A stretch of DNA of 64,000 nucleotides, taken from NCBI GenBank assembly GCA_002713215.1, contig PAVO01000042.1:62001-126000 (forward strand), read 5' to 3'. The position numbers were made by a program, and so were the translations under genes. This stretch comes from Crocinitomicaceae bacterium (GTDB lineage: Bacteria; Bacteroidota; Bacteroidia; Flavobacteriales_G; Salibacteraceae). Below, one piece after another: positions 32,701 through 39,400 of this stretch. The first letter of the stretch is position 1. Every line of letters begins with the position of its first letter. The notes below the pieces were generated by a model that was not told where the DNA came from, made no database searches, and saw only the letters and a program-made list of their open reading frames with translations.

Positions 32701-33290
32701 CGATTGCAGGACTTGGATCGCATAAAATCACCTACACTTTCGTGGATACCAATGCGTGTTCCGATACGGCTTCTACACTTGTAATGGTTAACGATACTCC
32801 AAGTAACAACCTGGGAGCAGATACTGCACTTTGCCCGGATCATTCACTTACCTTATCGGCGATCTCTTTCGGATCTTACTTGTGGAATACCGGTGATACT
32901 ACCGAGCATTTAAAAGTTACTTCTAAGGGAGATTATTGGTTGGTAATTACTAATCAGTACGGTTGTACCAATAGAGATACAATTCGAGTGACCTTCGATG
33001 CTGTTTGTATAGGAATAGATCAGGCATTGGTTTCTAATGCTCAAATCAATTACTATCCAAACCCCAATAACGGAAGGTTTTTGCTAAAACTTAATTCCAA
33101 AGCAGAAGGTGAAGTGAAACTCATTGTTCGAAACATGCAGGGGCAAATCGTTTCTACTCAATCCTGGGAAAAAGTGGGCAATGAATTGCTCGAGGAAATT
33201 GATTTGAGTAATCAATCATCAGGAGTTTACTTCCTTGATTTAATGACGCCGCAGGGGAGGGCACAGCACAGAATAACATTGGATAGATAA
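17784..33290 (+). CDS. Giant T9SS-exported protein with eight beta-helix modules
   Basis: About 5168 residues from the ATG at 17784; an in-frame ATG at 17826 would give a shorter, more typical signal peptide and is a real alternative. Cleavage is expected near L-F-A-Q, directly followed by the first helix. Eight beta-helix modules open near 17897, 19505, 21123, 22752, 24357, 25968, 27579 and 29202. All but the first are preceded by a CARDB-like domain, and each ends with D-I-D-G or a variant of it and (usually) G-A-D-E-F. After module 8 come a CARDB-like domain without cysteine, a domain starting L-P-F-V-E-D-F-E-G (MAM or choice-of-anchor J-like, near residue 4343), another CARDB-like segment, a 150-residue domain shared with the preceding giant (about 4626-4776), only three Ig-like repeats, the constant W-N-T-G-D domain and a type A sorting domain (Y-Y-P-N-P-N-N-G). 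At roughly half a megadalton it is probably a long surface filament; the ligand is unknown. Confidence 0.9.
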   Translation: MNCFKSHSTLISKPMVFFKSCLVVSLLVVTTQLFAQLNGTYTIGGTSPNYTSISAAVSALNSSGVNGSVKFHIRQGTYTDRIAINSISGVNATRTVTFKPDPANTGSVTIQYTNSSSSLNYIVKLNGTKYVSFSNLKFKAAGSTYSTVFELRGLNDHITIDSCTLEMNSTLTGSTTARAGIYELSGSAHRTSNLTVSNSTITGGSYGMYAYGYSTGTWFQKDWKITKNKIEDFYYAGLYLSNYFDTVQIEGNEVLQRTNASGTSYGIYTFRCYKTNVEGNKVVMTANSPFGLYLGYQYGLSSYRQRVANNMISLTNTTTSGTRYGLYTNYCNYTDVVFNSIYQSNGYGLTLYGRYGAGNVYRNNAISNMATSTTGYASYYLGTSTRSNNCLWNPNGNLNNNTLGTGSKNKNPLFTSSTNLHSSSIDLNNAGTSVTGVTKDFDRQTRSTTVPDIGADEFTPPANDAGIEEIANHTVCVGSNSIKVRLRNFGSNTLTSALINWSVKVNSGSPVTQTAYSFNGSLSSGKDTVISIGTYSLVSTNSYTIKAWSSSPNSSTDGNTTNDTASKAYVTSLNGIYTVGGSSPDYSTIQAAATALKNKGVCGPVTFRIRPGSYNEAVTIDSGKGMSATNTVTFTKDPTSSGNVNWYRSGIPLTISNTKYLTIKNVSLETKSFTSVVMLNGTNRHLTIKNNTLRGVLTSSSSTNYAVIRKTSSLTNRLYHLTLDSNKVRKGSAMAALFGYSSGSGGRDENIKILNNDYDSAGYYGIYIQNADTVNLKGNKIEDKGNAGNYYGVYANYAYNFSIEANSIIQNVRTSTYGMYLQRGGGTTGTASTLFNNFVHCKKGAYGLYVQFCGNTNLYFNTVRLEGTNSNSWAAYIDRGQTTYFYNNFVNEADGYVIYIYNTGYNSWANHNNLYTTSKTKFGYHSGYRNSFSAYSTYHFRIDPNSISVYPYWRSQNGPVPNNGALDEKVNSINAVQKDIYGVSRGTKSDLGCVEFTPSTNDAGIDSIISLSVCPGSTPVRVRLRNYGSNTLTQARIQWTVKTNSGSPVAQTAKTWTGSLASYSDTVINLGNYTFVGSSTYSITAYTDQANSTSDVVKVNDTASISSVSPKMKGTYTVGGVSPNYSTLRLAMSALQTKGICGPVTLNIRGGSYSGRTNFYNIPGVSTTNSITVQTDPSSSTQADLYHSSYPFYMVGAKHIIFKNLKIRTTGSSSVVYMGGVNSNIKFENDSLIGSLINTTSAGYSVFYDIPSSSGTLENFTVQNCVVLNGSYGFCLQGANTTTYSQHGIEIKNNIIANSYYFGIFGRYCPGAIIKGNTIKDRGIYASSIGIQLIYSDSSEISANKVQVYGLRGVDIQYCNGSALRPGVKILNNFITFTDTNNTRTQYGIYHYWSTYSLVAFNSVNITSGSASSSCVYSRYGNNQKILDNNFVNTGLGYAQYLLTPSAVTQLDYNNNYVKGTNLGYYNGNRTSLAAWKTGTGTGKANNSISVDPLYVALDDLHAQNNVLDGAGTPVAGITKDIDGDTRNTTTPDIGADEFTVFARDAGITSVNPSSVCLGSQSVKVTIRNYGTTTLTSTSIPWRVSVNGGTAINQTAFSFTGTLASGKDTVVSIGSYTFFKGNSYVIEANTSGFNSSSDQNTSNDSAKTPSLSPSMSGLYTVGTASGNDWRTINSAITALETVGVCAPVTIYVKSGSYVETVVFNAIPGVSASNKVTVMGDTSGTGADWYSSSIPLSLYGVNHVTFKNLRIRTTGFTNAIRFYTNNSHLTFDDNQIEGRNTNSANRNYSVVYNDNSQQQQQNNITFNGNTIKNGSYSFYWYGWNSGVNAEKGNQFIGNKLVDQYYMGFALSLQDSIVIKGNTINAKPIYTGSYGIFTLGTSNFQFIENTINLRRGGIGLYMSSSYGTSSDSCEVINNFITVGGTGTSYGIQTNTSNYVRFYHNSINLYNSSTGSYCFYHNNGLGVEVKNNTFYNSGNGRVIRISNRNYYTGDYNNLKTNGSIFGYYAGNRSTFALWKSSTLDDANSVSVNPNYKDTFDLHTTSATLNNAGTPLGVLTDIDGDSRSSSSPDIGADEFNSVPRDLGLLSVIKGTCEGNQKVEVKIRNNGTSTITKARIKWSAATNGGTPVSQTDFVLNANLVSLKDSTVSLGNVTFNRNNYYDILIYVDSVNNGLDQNKSNDTLTVDSSYAAMAGTYTVGGTSPDFSTISLASSALQSRGVCGKVFINIRPGIYTERVYLPNAINGADTASTITFQTDTASTGQAELRYSSIVVYIQNADYVRINNLKIKTTGASNAVYCWNANDIEITNNTIEAYLNNSTSVSYSAIRYYKSQTGSKNLLIKKNTIKNGSNGITLDGNARTAGVEISDNSITDFNIYGISTYRVDSANFSGNTIKNNHSKTFYSYGIHHSYGFVFDIYNNKIELDGINTGGNGFSGIHTHYSDGLSSRRANIYNNFISIGGSATQDLGLNIYYSDYINVDHNSVNVHNTSSSSYAMSIYFGSNLNMRNNSFVNTGGGRVITTNRTPSISNYNNLYTTGSVLGSYNGNRNTLAAWRSYTSRDQQSISSNPNYFSKTDLHTSSAALNSRGVNLTYITTDIDGDTRSSTRDIGADEFTPIARDIALTNNIGIICPGSNAVQVQLKNVGSSTVTSAKVKWYISTNGGAFVSQSKANYSGSLTSGNSTTLNLGNFTFLDGNVYSIRAIVDTVNNQLDGNAVNDTTSRMNLRPALSGIYSVGSGGDYATIAAADSALDNAGVCGPVVLELNQGTYAESVTMGNYTGVSSVNTITLRPDSSNTAPVYWTNTSTPITLTDASYITYEGLNISASTSSNAVYMSGDINTVQFKNNVITGSSTSNSSFVYSSVRYQGASSKKLRNVTFDNNTFNRGTYGIYLAGSSTSRSAKLIVKNNSFTNYRYMGVYCNYSDTITIENNNFKNGTNGGIYGIQMLNANQFSIRKNKIDNTSLSGTAAIYLGSCRGTNTSPGVISNNFFASKANNFISCVDLRNNTNTHFYYNSINLLGTGNTSRALYCSNGANNRYINNNVVNKAGGYAIYVIGTNEYANANYNNYYSSSTSRLGYYKGNNYNTLTTWRSGSSRDMQSVNGDPFFKGNGDLHALGIVTNNSGTSLVGFTTDIDGESRGTTPDIGADEYTASPDDAGLDSISNSLFCLGSNNVYVTLTNYGTDTLKSATINWSVTSTPGAVATQTPYSWTGSLPTGKSAVVSIGSFSLGTDTNYQVSAYTSSPNAKTDGFTGNDSTQNLSREAAMSGTYIVAQSGTRDYSSVLSAVNDLNTQGVCGPVTIRVKSGTYSGAVTIKNIEGTSSTNRVVLESDTSNTTPAVLTASSYTVSIQGADYITIRAFEIKSSRYAAVYATGANNFITIENNTIQNNYGVNYYNYYYNAAVAVYNTTNKPNTNISILKNTISGGQYGIYSYSSTTANKGVIDGNHISNFRNTGIYVRNDYDLDITNNSVFDSTYSYGYYGIHTLNCAVDLIANKVAIHSTSGGNGVYIQSSRDTSQARKKIVNNAISFVQKNNGSSNNWGMYLYFCDYQDVYYNSVHMDGGINANSRAFMVHSGTSAALRNNSFVNSNGGYALFASTSGQITSSDYNNLYSSGNNVAYRSGSNYATLSNWRTGTGLDANSTSANANYMSAYNMAPNHIALDGNATSLSSVPTDVDGVSRGSSPDIGAYQFNTRKDDAGSVALVTKQLCNGTQSVVLAVKNFGGDTLKSARVNWQISRNGGAFVTQPIYNWTGVMPPGEVDSNVVVGTFNFIGGSYKLRSFTSLPNTKTDELQSNDTLLDNLYIKLNGTYTLGDTSSDFKTWNSFASAINAAGVCGPVTIKAKPDTYHEHIVLDNVAGLNSTDRLVITADTGSGLVMLSDSITPLALNDMKHVTIRSIGIKSTGSEAALRMDGYNHHISVDSNRIVGPVSYGNSGIESAIYVNSNTTTSNHDLSFIGNDIENGSSGIYFTGTSINKPQTSMEIKGNNLSKFYANGIYAYAVDSLDITLNKISSSAGAASNAIYLHYSDLFSIQRNKMEISSTGAGNGITVIRSSGISSGYSNIVNNFIQVAGGNGLNISYSNYINAFYNSVHINPNLVSSTAGNAVRTFAVSSLDFKNNSFANFAKGYVYDRTGGFTSNYNNLYTTGSLLSRNNVQDLAGWRTASGQDANSVSADPIYLSQTDLHANQTLMDSSATVLGSFSIDIDGQNRDINYPDMGADEFTLIKNVGIVEVTLPETFRARKWTTTAFSKTQSIEIVVRNFGPDVTDIPVVYEFNGTRVQDTVRGTLVAGKLDTFKFPATVNMDTVGNHLLRVFTAMPNDQYIQNDTLDVTVVTLENGKYKLPFVEDFEGVKDTAIFEHYLGLWDLEEWDFNTNGGRLQTKSGKKVGGEQAITLDRTPNGPIKKNELVLNLNLSRYDLKDSVFLDFDYIDHRDERHKGDSVWVRGSDTSAWIGVYDLWRNRRANRVKEVRNIQITPLLVATNQKFTESFQVKFGQEDNQRLPGDGRTFDNIVLRALLPYDLTIKDAVVEYRQVPKEMANNRYHATVGNKGYLTADSVKFRVDVAGAINYAMVDSLMKDQDTLLSTTDSMHTNLAGTYTAYMSAAFNGIDKCWENDSIDINFSLTDTVLARDDNVVDSTFGFIGSTGKMGTVLEVFKPDTLTSVSFYLNFPTIGDTLKAEIYQMVQDTVGARILSTSNIVVTSNASAWYTLPIKCMEVLQLGKYMVAVEQSSTNYLTLGVTKNNYIKGVSWINTSSNWSAFEDSLGGYLFNIHANFGNYDLPSISAPSALCTNDNPVVLKSNRPGGKFHGTGVVNDSIFDPSVSGYGTHVVTYGIALPNGCFDSNGVSILVDSLPVVSFAKPADVCNNDAITTLTGGQPGGGTYFGNGVTANRLDPSALTPGVHTIKYRYAKPISGCADTADAQVRIKAVPAVSFVAINDFCIDDSIYTFTQGSPVGGKYSGTGVVLDSTFNATIAGLGSHKITYTFVDTNACSDTASTLVMVNDTPSNNLGADTALCPDHSLTLSAISFGSYLWNTGDTTEHLKVTSKGDYWLVITNQYGCTNRDTIRVTFDAVCIGIDQALVSNAQINYYPNPNNGRFLLKLNSKAEGEVKLIVRNMQGQIVSTQSWEKVGNELLEEIDLSNQSSGVYFLDLMTPQGRAQHRITLDR
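17894..30456 (+). repeat. Eight tandem beta-helix modules, period about 1.61 kb
   Basis: Spacings between successive opening motifs are 1608, 1618, 1629, 1605, 1611, 1611 and 1623 bases. Lengths are nearly constant while sequences have diverged, so the unit is visible mainly at the protein level. Confidence 0.88.
23167..23184 (+). repeat. CAA microsatellite coding for poly-glutamine
   Basis: A short run of CAA triplets encodes five glutamines after D-N-S, inside a helix turn of module 4. Copy changes would stay in frame. Confidence 0.7.
33053..33230 (+). repeat. Sorting-domain segment near-identical in DNA to 41436-41613
   Basis: Long identical runs (26, 20 and 24 bases by eye) are shared with the same part of the next giant gene at 41436-41613. 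Other copies of this domain in the window are far more divergent. Confidence 0.8.
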
Positions 33291-33380
33291 ACTTCCTCTC
33301 TAATTTATTGTCGAATTTATTTGAGCTAAAAGATTCCTTGATTATGTAATTGATAGGTTTTTATAAGTACTGTTAGAAGT

Positions 33381-33388
33381 TATATTTG
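33381..33388 (+). promoter_or_regulatory. -7 element upstream of the third giant gene
   Basis: TATATTTG is an exact TAnnTTTG match 17 bases before the ATG at 33406. It overlaps a 14-base interrupted palindrome (ATTTGC, two bases, GCAAAT). The -33 region is only a T-run near 33358, so strength is uncertain. No terminator is visible between the preceding stop and this site. Confidence 0.5.
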
Positions 33389-33405
33389 CACGCAAATCAA
33401 TAACC

Positions 33406-36400
33406 ATGAAAAAGCTTTTATTACTCGTTTGTATAATATTTTCTTTAAGTTCTTTTGCTCAATTATCTGGAACTTATACCATTGGTGGAACCTCACCCAA
33501 TTATAGTACTATAGATTCCGCTGTTACCGATTTGGAAATCAAAGGAGTCAGTGGACATGTTACTTTTAAGATCAGGCAGGGAACCTATAAACAGCAAGTA
33601 AGTCTGGATTCCATTCCCGGTTCTGATACCAACAAAACGGTTACATTTCTTCCAGATTCAAACAAGAAAAGCGGGGTTATTCTCGAGTATACCGGTAGCT
33701 CCACAACAACCAATTATGTTTTCAGGGTTAATGGGGTTAAATACGTTACCTTCAAACATCTTCATTTTATAAAGAAGGGGAGTAATTTCGGACGCTGTTT
33801 GCTCTTTGAAGGAGCCAACTCTAATATTCTGCTGGACAGTAATGAATTTACTGGAATTAAGAAGGACTATGGCCTAAATAGTATGATTATTTATGATGCT
33901 GGCGGATCTACAAACCAATCTCATAATGTGGTAATATCTCACAACACCTTCAATTTTGGGGCAGGAGCAGTTATGGTTGTAGGAGAGTCAACTTCAAAGA
34001 AACAAAATGGTTGGGAGATCCGAGGAAACAAGGTTCAGAACTACGAAGGAATTAGCTTTGTATTTACCAAATGTCATAAAATTATTATTTCAAATAATGA
34101 AGTTGCCACTTTATCCAATAGTTTAAATGGCAATGGCATATCGGGCGAGTATTCCAGCGAAATAAAAATCTATGATAATCATATCGTAGTTTCAACCAAA
34201 AACTCAAGTACAAATGGAATTATTCTGAGAAGTTGCAGTGGAGTATCCGCTAATCGTTCTGATATCTACAACAACATGATTGCCTTTCCAGATACCGCTA
34301 AGAGCAAGGCCATTTATGGTATTCGACTTATATTGTGTAATTATACTAGTGTGATGTTTAATAGCCTCTCCGCTACTTCGGGTGCTGGTTATTTGTTTCA
34401 TTCTACTACCGTTCCAACATCTGTATATTTCTGGAACAACATTGCAGCCCACTATGGAACCGGTTACGCTATGTACTTCGGATCAAACGGTTATTTCTAT
34501 AGCTATAACTGTTTGCACGCAACGACCAATCGGATTTGCAATCGATCGTATAACAGCACCAACATAGTCGCCAATCCAAAATTCACTTCCAGTACTGACC
34601 TTCACACCAACGCTACCGCGGTTAATGGTAAGGCTTATTATGTAAAAAGAATTAAATACGATATAGACGGGGAAGTAAGGGACACTGCCAAGCCAGATAT
34701 TGGAGCGGATGAGTTTAGTTCCTCTCCATCGAACGATGCTGGAATTACAGGAATTACTAACAGCATAGCCTGCACTGGGAGCAACGATGTGTTTGTGAAA
34801 TTGAAAAATTATGGAGGTGACACACTAACTGCCGTTCGATTAAATTGGTCAGTTGCTGTCAATGGAGGAACCCCGGTTGTTCAATCTTTTGGAACCTTTT
34901 CGGGAAGCCTATTATCAGGAAAAGACACGACGCTAAAAATTGGGTCCTATGTCGCCAGTAAGAATGATACGCTTACTATTCTAGCCTGGACGAGTGGGCC
35001 AAACAATAAAGCGGATACCGATTCAACCAATGATTCAACCAGTAAAATAATACGTGTTGCCATGTCAGGTATTTATACCATTGGGGGGGCAAGTCCTGAT
35101 TATACTTCATTAACAACGGCTTTGGCTGAATTGAAAAGCAAAGGTGTTTGTGGCCACGTCACTTTTAATTTACGTCCGGGAACTTATCAATATTATTTTC
35201 TTATTGACAATGCCCCAGGGGTTTCACCTACATCTACTTTTACTTTGCAGTCAGATCCAGCATATTCTGGTCGTGCCATTCTCAATGTACCTAATAATTT
35301 GGCTTTGAACTGGATTCACGACGTGGTCATTCAGAACCTGGAAATTCGTGGTAAGATTCAATTTCATGGTGATTGTTATCGCGTAAAAATTAGGAATAAT
35401 AAAATTGTAGGTAAGCTTTCAAACTCTAAAAATTTGATTGATGGAACCATTCAAAATACAACCTACTTTGCAACTCGGTTAACCGACATTGCAATTGACA
35501 GCAATCACATCATGAGAGGCTCGGGAGCGGTTTATTTTCAGGGGAAATACAATAACTCAATCAGTCGTATTAAAGTAACCAACAATCAAATTGATAGTAT
35601 GGGGCATTATGGAATTGCCCTTAAAACCCTAGATAGTTCCCTGATTGAATCCAATACGATTATTGACACCAACTGGTCCGGGTCATCCGCAATTTATTTG
35701 AACCTTGCAACCGCCAAAATTTCAAGAAACAAACTAATTCTAAATTCTGATTCAAGCTTTGATGCCATATTTTGTTATGGAAATAGTTCACGCGATACTA
35801 TCCTATTAGAGAATAATTTCATTCATCTCGACAGTGCTGCAAATGGAATTCACTTGTTTGGATCCGAGTACTCCCGATTGACTTACAATACAGTTATTAT
35901 GCACAGTGTTATCGGGAAAGCACTACTCAGCTATCAAAACAAACATTTGTACCTGAGAAATAACAATTTTGCGAAGTTCAATGCTGGCTATTTAATTGAG
36001 TTTAATGTAAGCATTGGTGTGGATTCCGATCACAATAACTTTTATTATGGTAAGGCTCCATTTATGAGAAATGTGATCGATTTAAATCGTTGGAGGACCT
36101 CGAAGAACGATTCCAATTCGCACCATGTCAATCCCTATTTTTACCAACCGTATTCTCCTCGCCCGGCGCACGCTTTATTAAATGGAAATGCGATACCTAT
36201 ACCTGGAGTGAAGTACGATCTCTATCGAGTTAAAAGAGACAGCCTTAATCCAGATATTGGAGCCGTTGAATTTGCCACCATGTATAATGATGCAGCTGCT
36301 AAATCTGTAGATACTTCCAGCATTTGTCCCGGTATCAGTAGTGTTAGATTTTCGTTTTCCAATGTAGGCTCTAACAAAATTTATTCTGCTAAGATTAAAT

Positions 36401-39400
36401 GGGCCGTATCGGTAAATAGCGGAACTCCAGTGTTTCAGACTCCTTTTCATTTTCAAGATTCCCTTACTTCCTATACCGACACTACTGTTATACTAGGCAA
36501 CTATAACTTCCTATCCAACAATTCTTACCAGATTATTGCCATGATAGACAGTGTCAATGGAGTGAAGGACTCTTCGTCCATAAATGATTCAGCAAGAACC
36601 AAGGTATTAAAACCAAAGCTGTCAGGTACATACACGGTTGGTGGGACAAGTCCTGATTTTGCCAATTTAGATACTGCATTAAAGACACTTATAAAGGTTG
36701 GTATTTGTGGGCCGGTTATTCTCAACTTAAGACAGGGTGCTTACAAGGCATACCACAAGTTGGCTTATGTAAGGGGGACAAATTCCGTTAATACAATAAC
36801 CATTCAAACGGAACCAAGTTATTCTGGACAAGCTGAAATTTCAAATGCTGGGATTGCTGTTAAGTTGACCGGTGAAAATTACATACTTAAAAACCTAAAG
36901 ATCAAAACCACCAAAGGGGGGCACGTAATTGACATAACGGGCAGCCCAAAGAATAACACCATAAGAGGGAATACAATTCAAGGGTACGATACCAATTCAA
37001 CCTGGTCGTATTTTTCTGTGATTAAGTTAGACCTTGTAACTCTGGTTGATTCGAATTATTTGACAATCGATTCAAACATCGTTCTCAATGGTTCTTATGG
37101 CTTTGAGTTTTCGATTCGGGGTGCAGCTAATGATCACTTTATAGTTATAAAAGATAATGTATTTAAGGATTTTTATTCAAGAGGAGTTCATTGTACAGGA
37201 GCAACAAACCTTAAAATTATCAGGAATAATTTCTACGTAAAGAAAGTTTCAAAAAGCGTTAGAGTTATTTTCTTAAGTGCTATCACGCATCCTATTATTT
37301 CCAGAAATAAAATCTACTACGATCATGGTACTGCAATCCATTGCAATGGAAACATGGGGAGTGTGCTTTACCCTCCGTTAATCTCCAATAACTTTATCAT
37401 TCAGAAAGACAGAAATGCAACGTTGAGTACCGGTATTTATCTTGGTGGCGGTCGCCACGAGTTGGTTTTAAATAATACGGTTAGCATTGTTCAGGACGCG
37501 GGATATTCTATTTGTTTTTATGGTAATCGAGGGTTTCTTAACACCGAGATAAAAAACAATATTTTTTATTCTCGAAGCGGTTTGGTTTATTACTTAGATA
37601 GATGGGGATCCACTGTCAATAGTTTCGATCATAACAATTTATACACTGGTGGATCCAATGCGGTTAGTTTTAATTCGGTTTTATACAAGGATGTAGGTTC
37701 CTGGAAAAAATTTGCGAAGGTTCTGGATCAGAATTCCTTGGATGTTAATCCATTTTTTACAAATGATACAATCCCGCGACCCAATAATTCAGCATTAAAT
37801 GGTAAGGCGGATACAACTCGTTGGGTAGTAATAGATATCGATGGTGAACCAAGAGATACCCTTAACCCAGATATTGGTGCCGATGAGTTTTTACTTAAAA
37901 AGAATGATGTTGGAATTTCCGATTTATCCAAAAGTATTTGTGCAAGTTCGGGAGTTGTAAAAGTTAAATTGGTCAACCATGGAAGTATCAAGGCAACTGG
38001 CATTAAAGTCAACTGGGGATTTTCAGTTAACGGTGGAGCGTATGCCTATCAAACACCATATTGGTTTAATGATACTTTAGGCCCCGGGGCCGACACGCTG
38101 CTAGCTATAGGTACTTATGCGTTTTCAGTAAAAGACAGTTACGCAGGAATTGCATTTACCGATTCGGTAAATGGAGTGTTAGATTCGAATAATTTAAATG
38201 ATACTGTAAGGGTAGATACTCTTATGCAAAACATGTCTGGAATCTATAATGTGGATTCTGCCGGCGGTGCCCATTGGAAAACCATTGATTCAGCCGTTTC
38301 AGCTCTATTGCAATATGGTGTTTGCGGCCCGGTTGTTATTTACGTTAAATCGGGAACCTATAATGAACGGTCGGTAATCAAGAGAATTAAAGGAAGTTCA
38401 AAAATTAATACCATTACTTTTCTTGGGGATACGAGTACTCGAAGGCCCAAATGGACCAATGGCATTGCACCTATTACGTTTGCTGCTACGCAATTCGTCA
38501 CGGTAAAAAACTTCAACCTTGTAACTACTGGCCGGTCAACGATTCTTTTTGAGGGAAGCAGTTCTAATATCATAATTGACAGTAATAGAATTGTTGGGAA
38601 ACCTACTTTTTCAAGTTCATTGTTTGAGTCAACCATTTTATCCAACCCTGCTTCTTACCGCAGATCGGATACCAATATTCATATTATAAATAACGAAATT
38701 TTGTATGGAGCAAACGGGATTTACCTCCCTCAGAACCTGAGCACAGGCTCAAACCACAGAATTGAGAACAACAAAATAACCAGTTTTCAACATGTTGGCA
38801 TTTACGCAGCCAACATGGATAGTTTGCTGGTGTCAGGAAATGTGATTAGTACAGATCTTTCAGTAGTGGGGCCATTTGGAATTAAAATGACCGGAAGCCT
38901 TAGGGGAACAGTGATTAAGAAGAATGATGTTCAATTTAGTAAAGGAGGAACTGGAATACAGGTAGAAAAAAGCCTTTCTACCGGAAACAATACCATTATC
39001 GAAAACAACTTTATTTCAATAAGACATACTTCAGGCTCTGTTGGCATAGCTGTACAAGGAGATTCATTGCACGTTGTCCATAATTCTATTCATCTTTATG
39101 GAAAATCTATTGTTGGAGTTGGTTTTCGACAATATGGATATGGTACCAGTACTACCTTGTTCAAAAACAATATTGTGTCCAATACAGGAGGTGGGTTAGC
39201 CATTGATGTTAACGTACTATCGGATTATTATGGCGATTACAATAATTATTACACTCCCAACAGTTCCAGATTTGGGCGTCAGGGTACAGCTTACAAAACA
39301 AGTTTTGCTTCATGGAAATCCAGTTCTCAGAAAGACTCCAATTCCATCAGCGTAAACCCCTTCTTTACTGATTCGGTAAACCTTCATGTATACAGCAAAG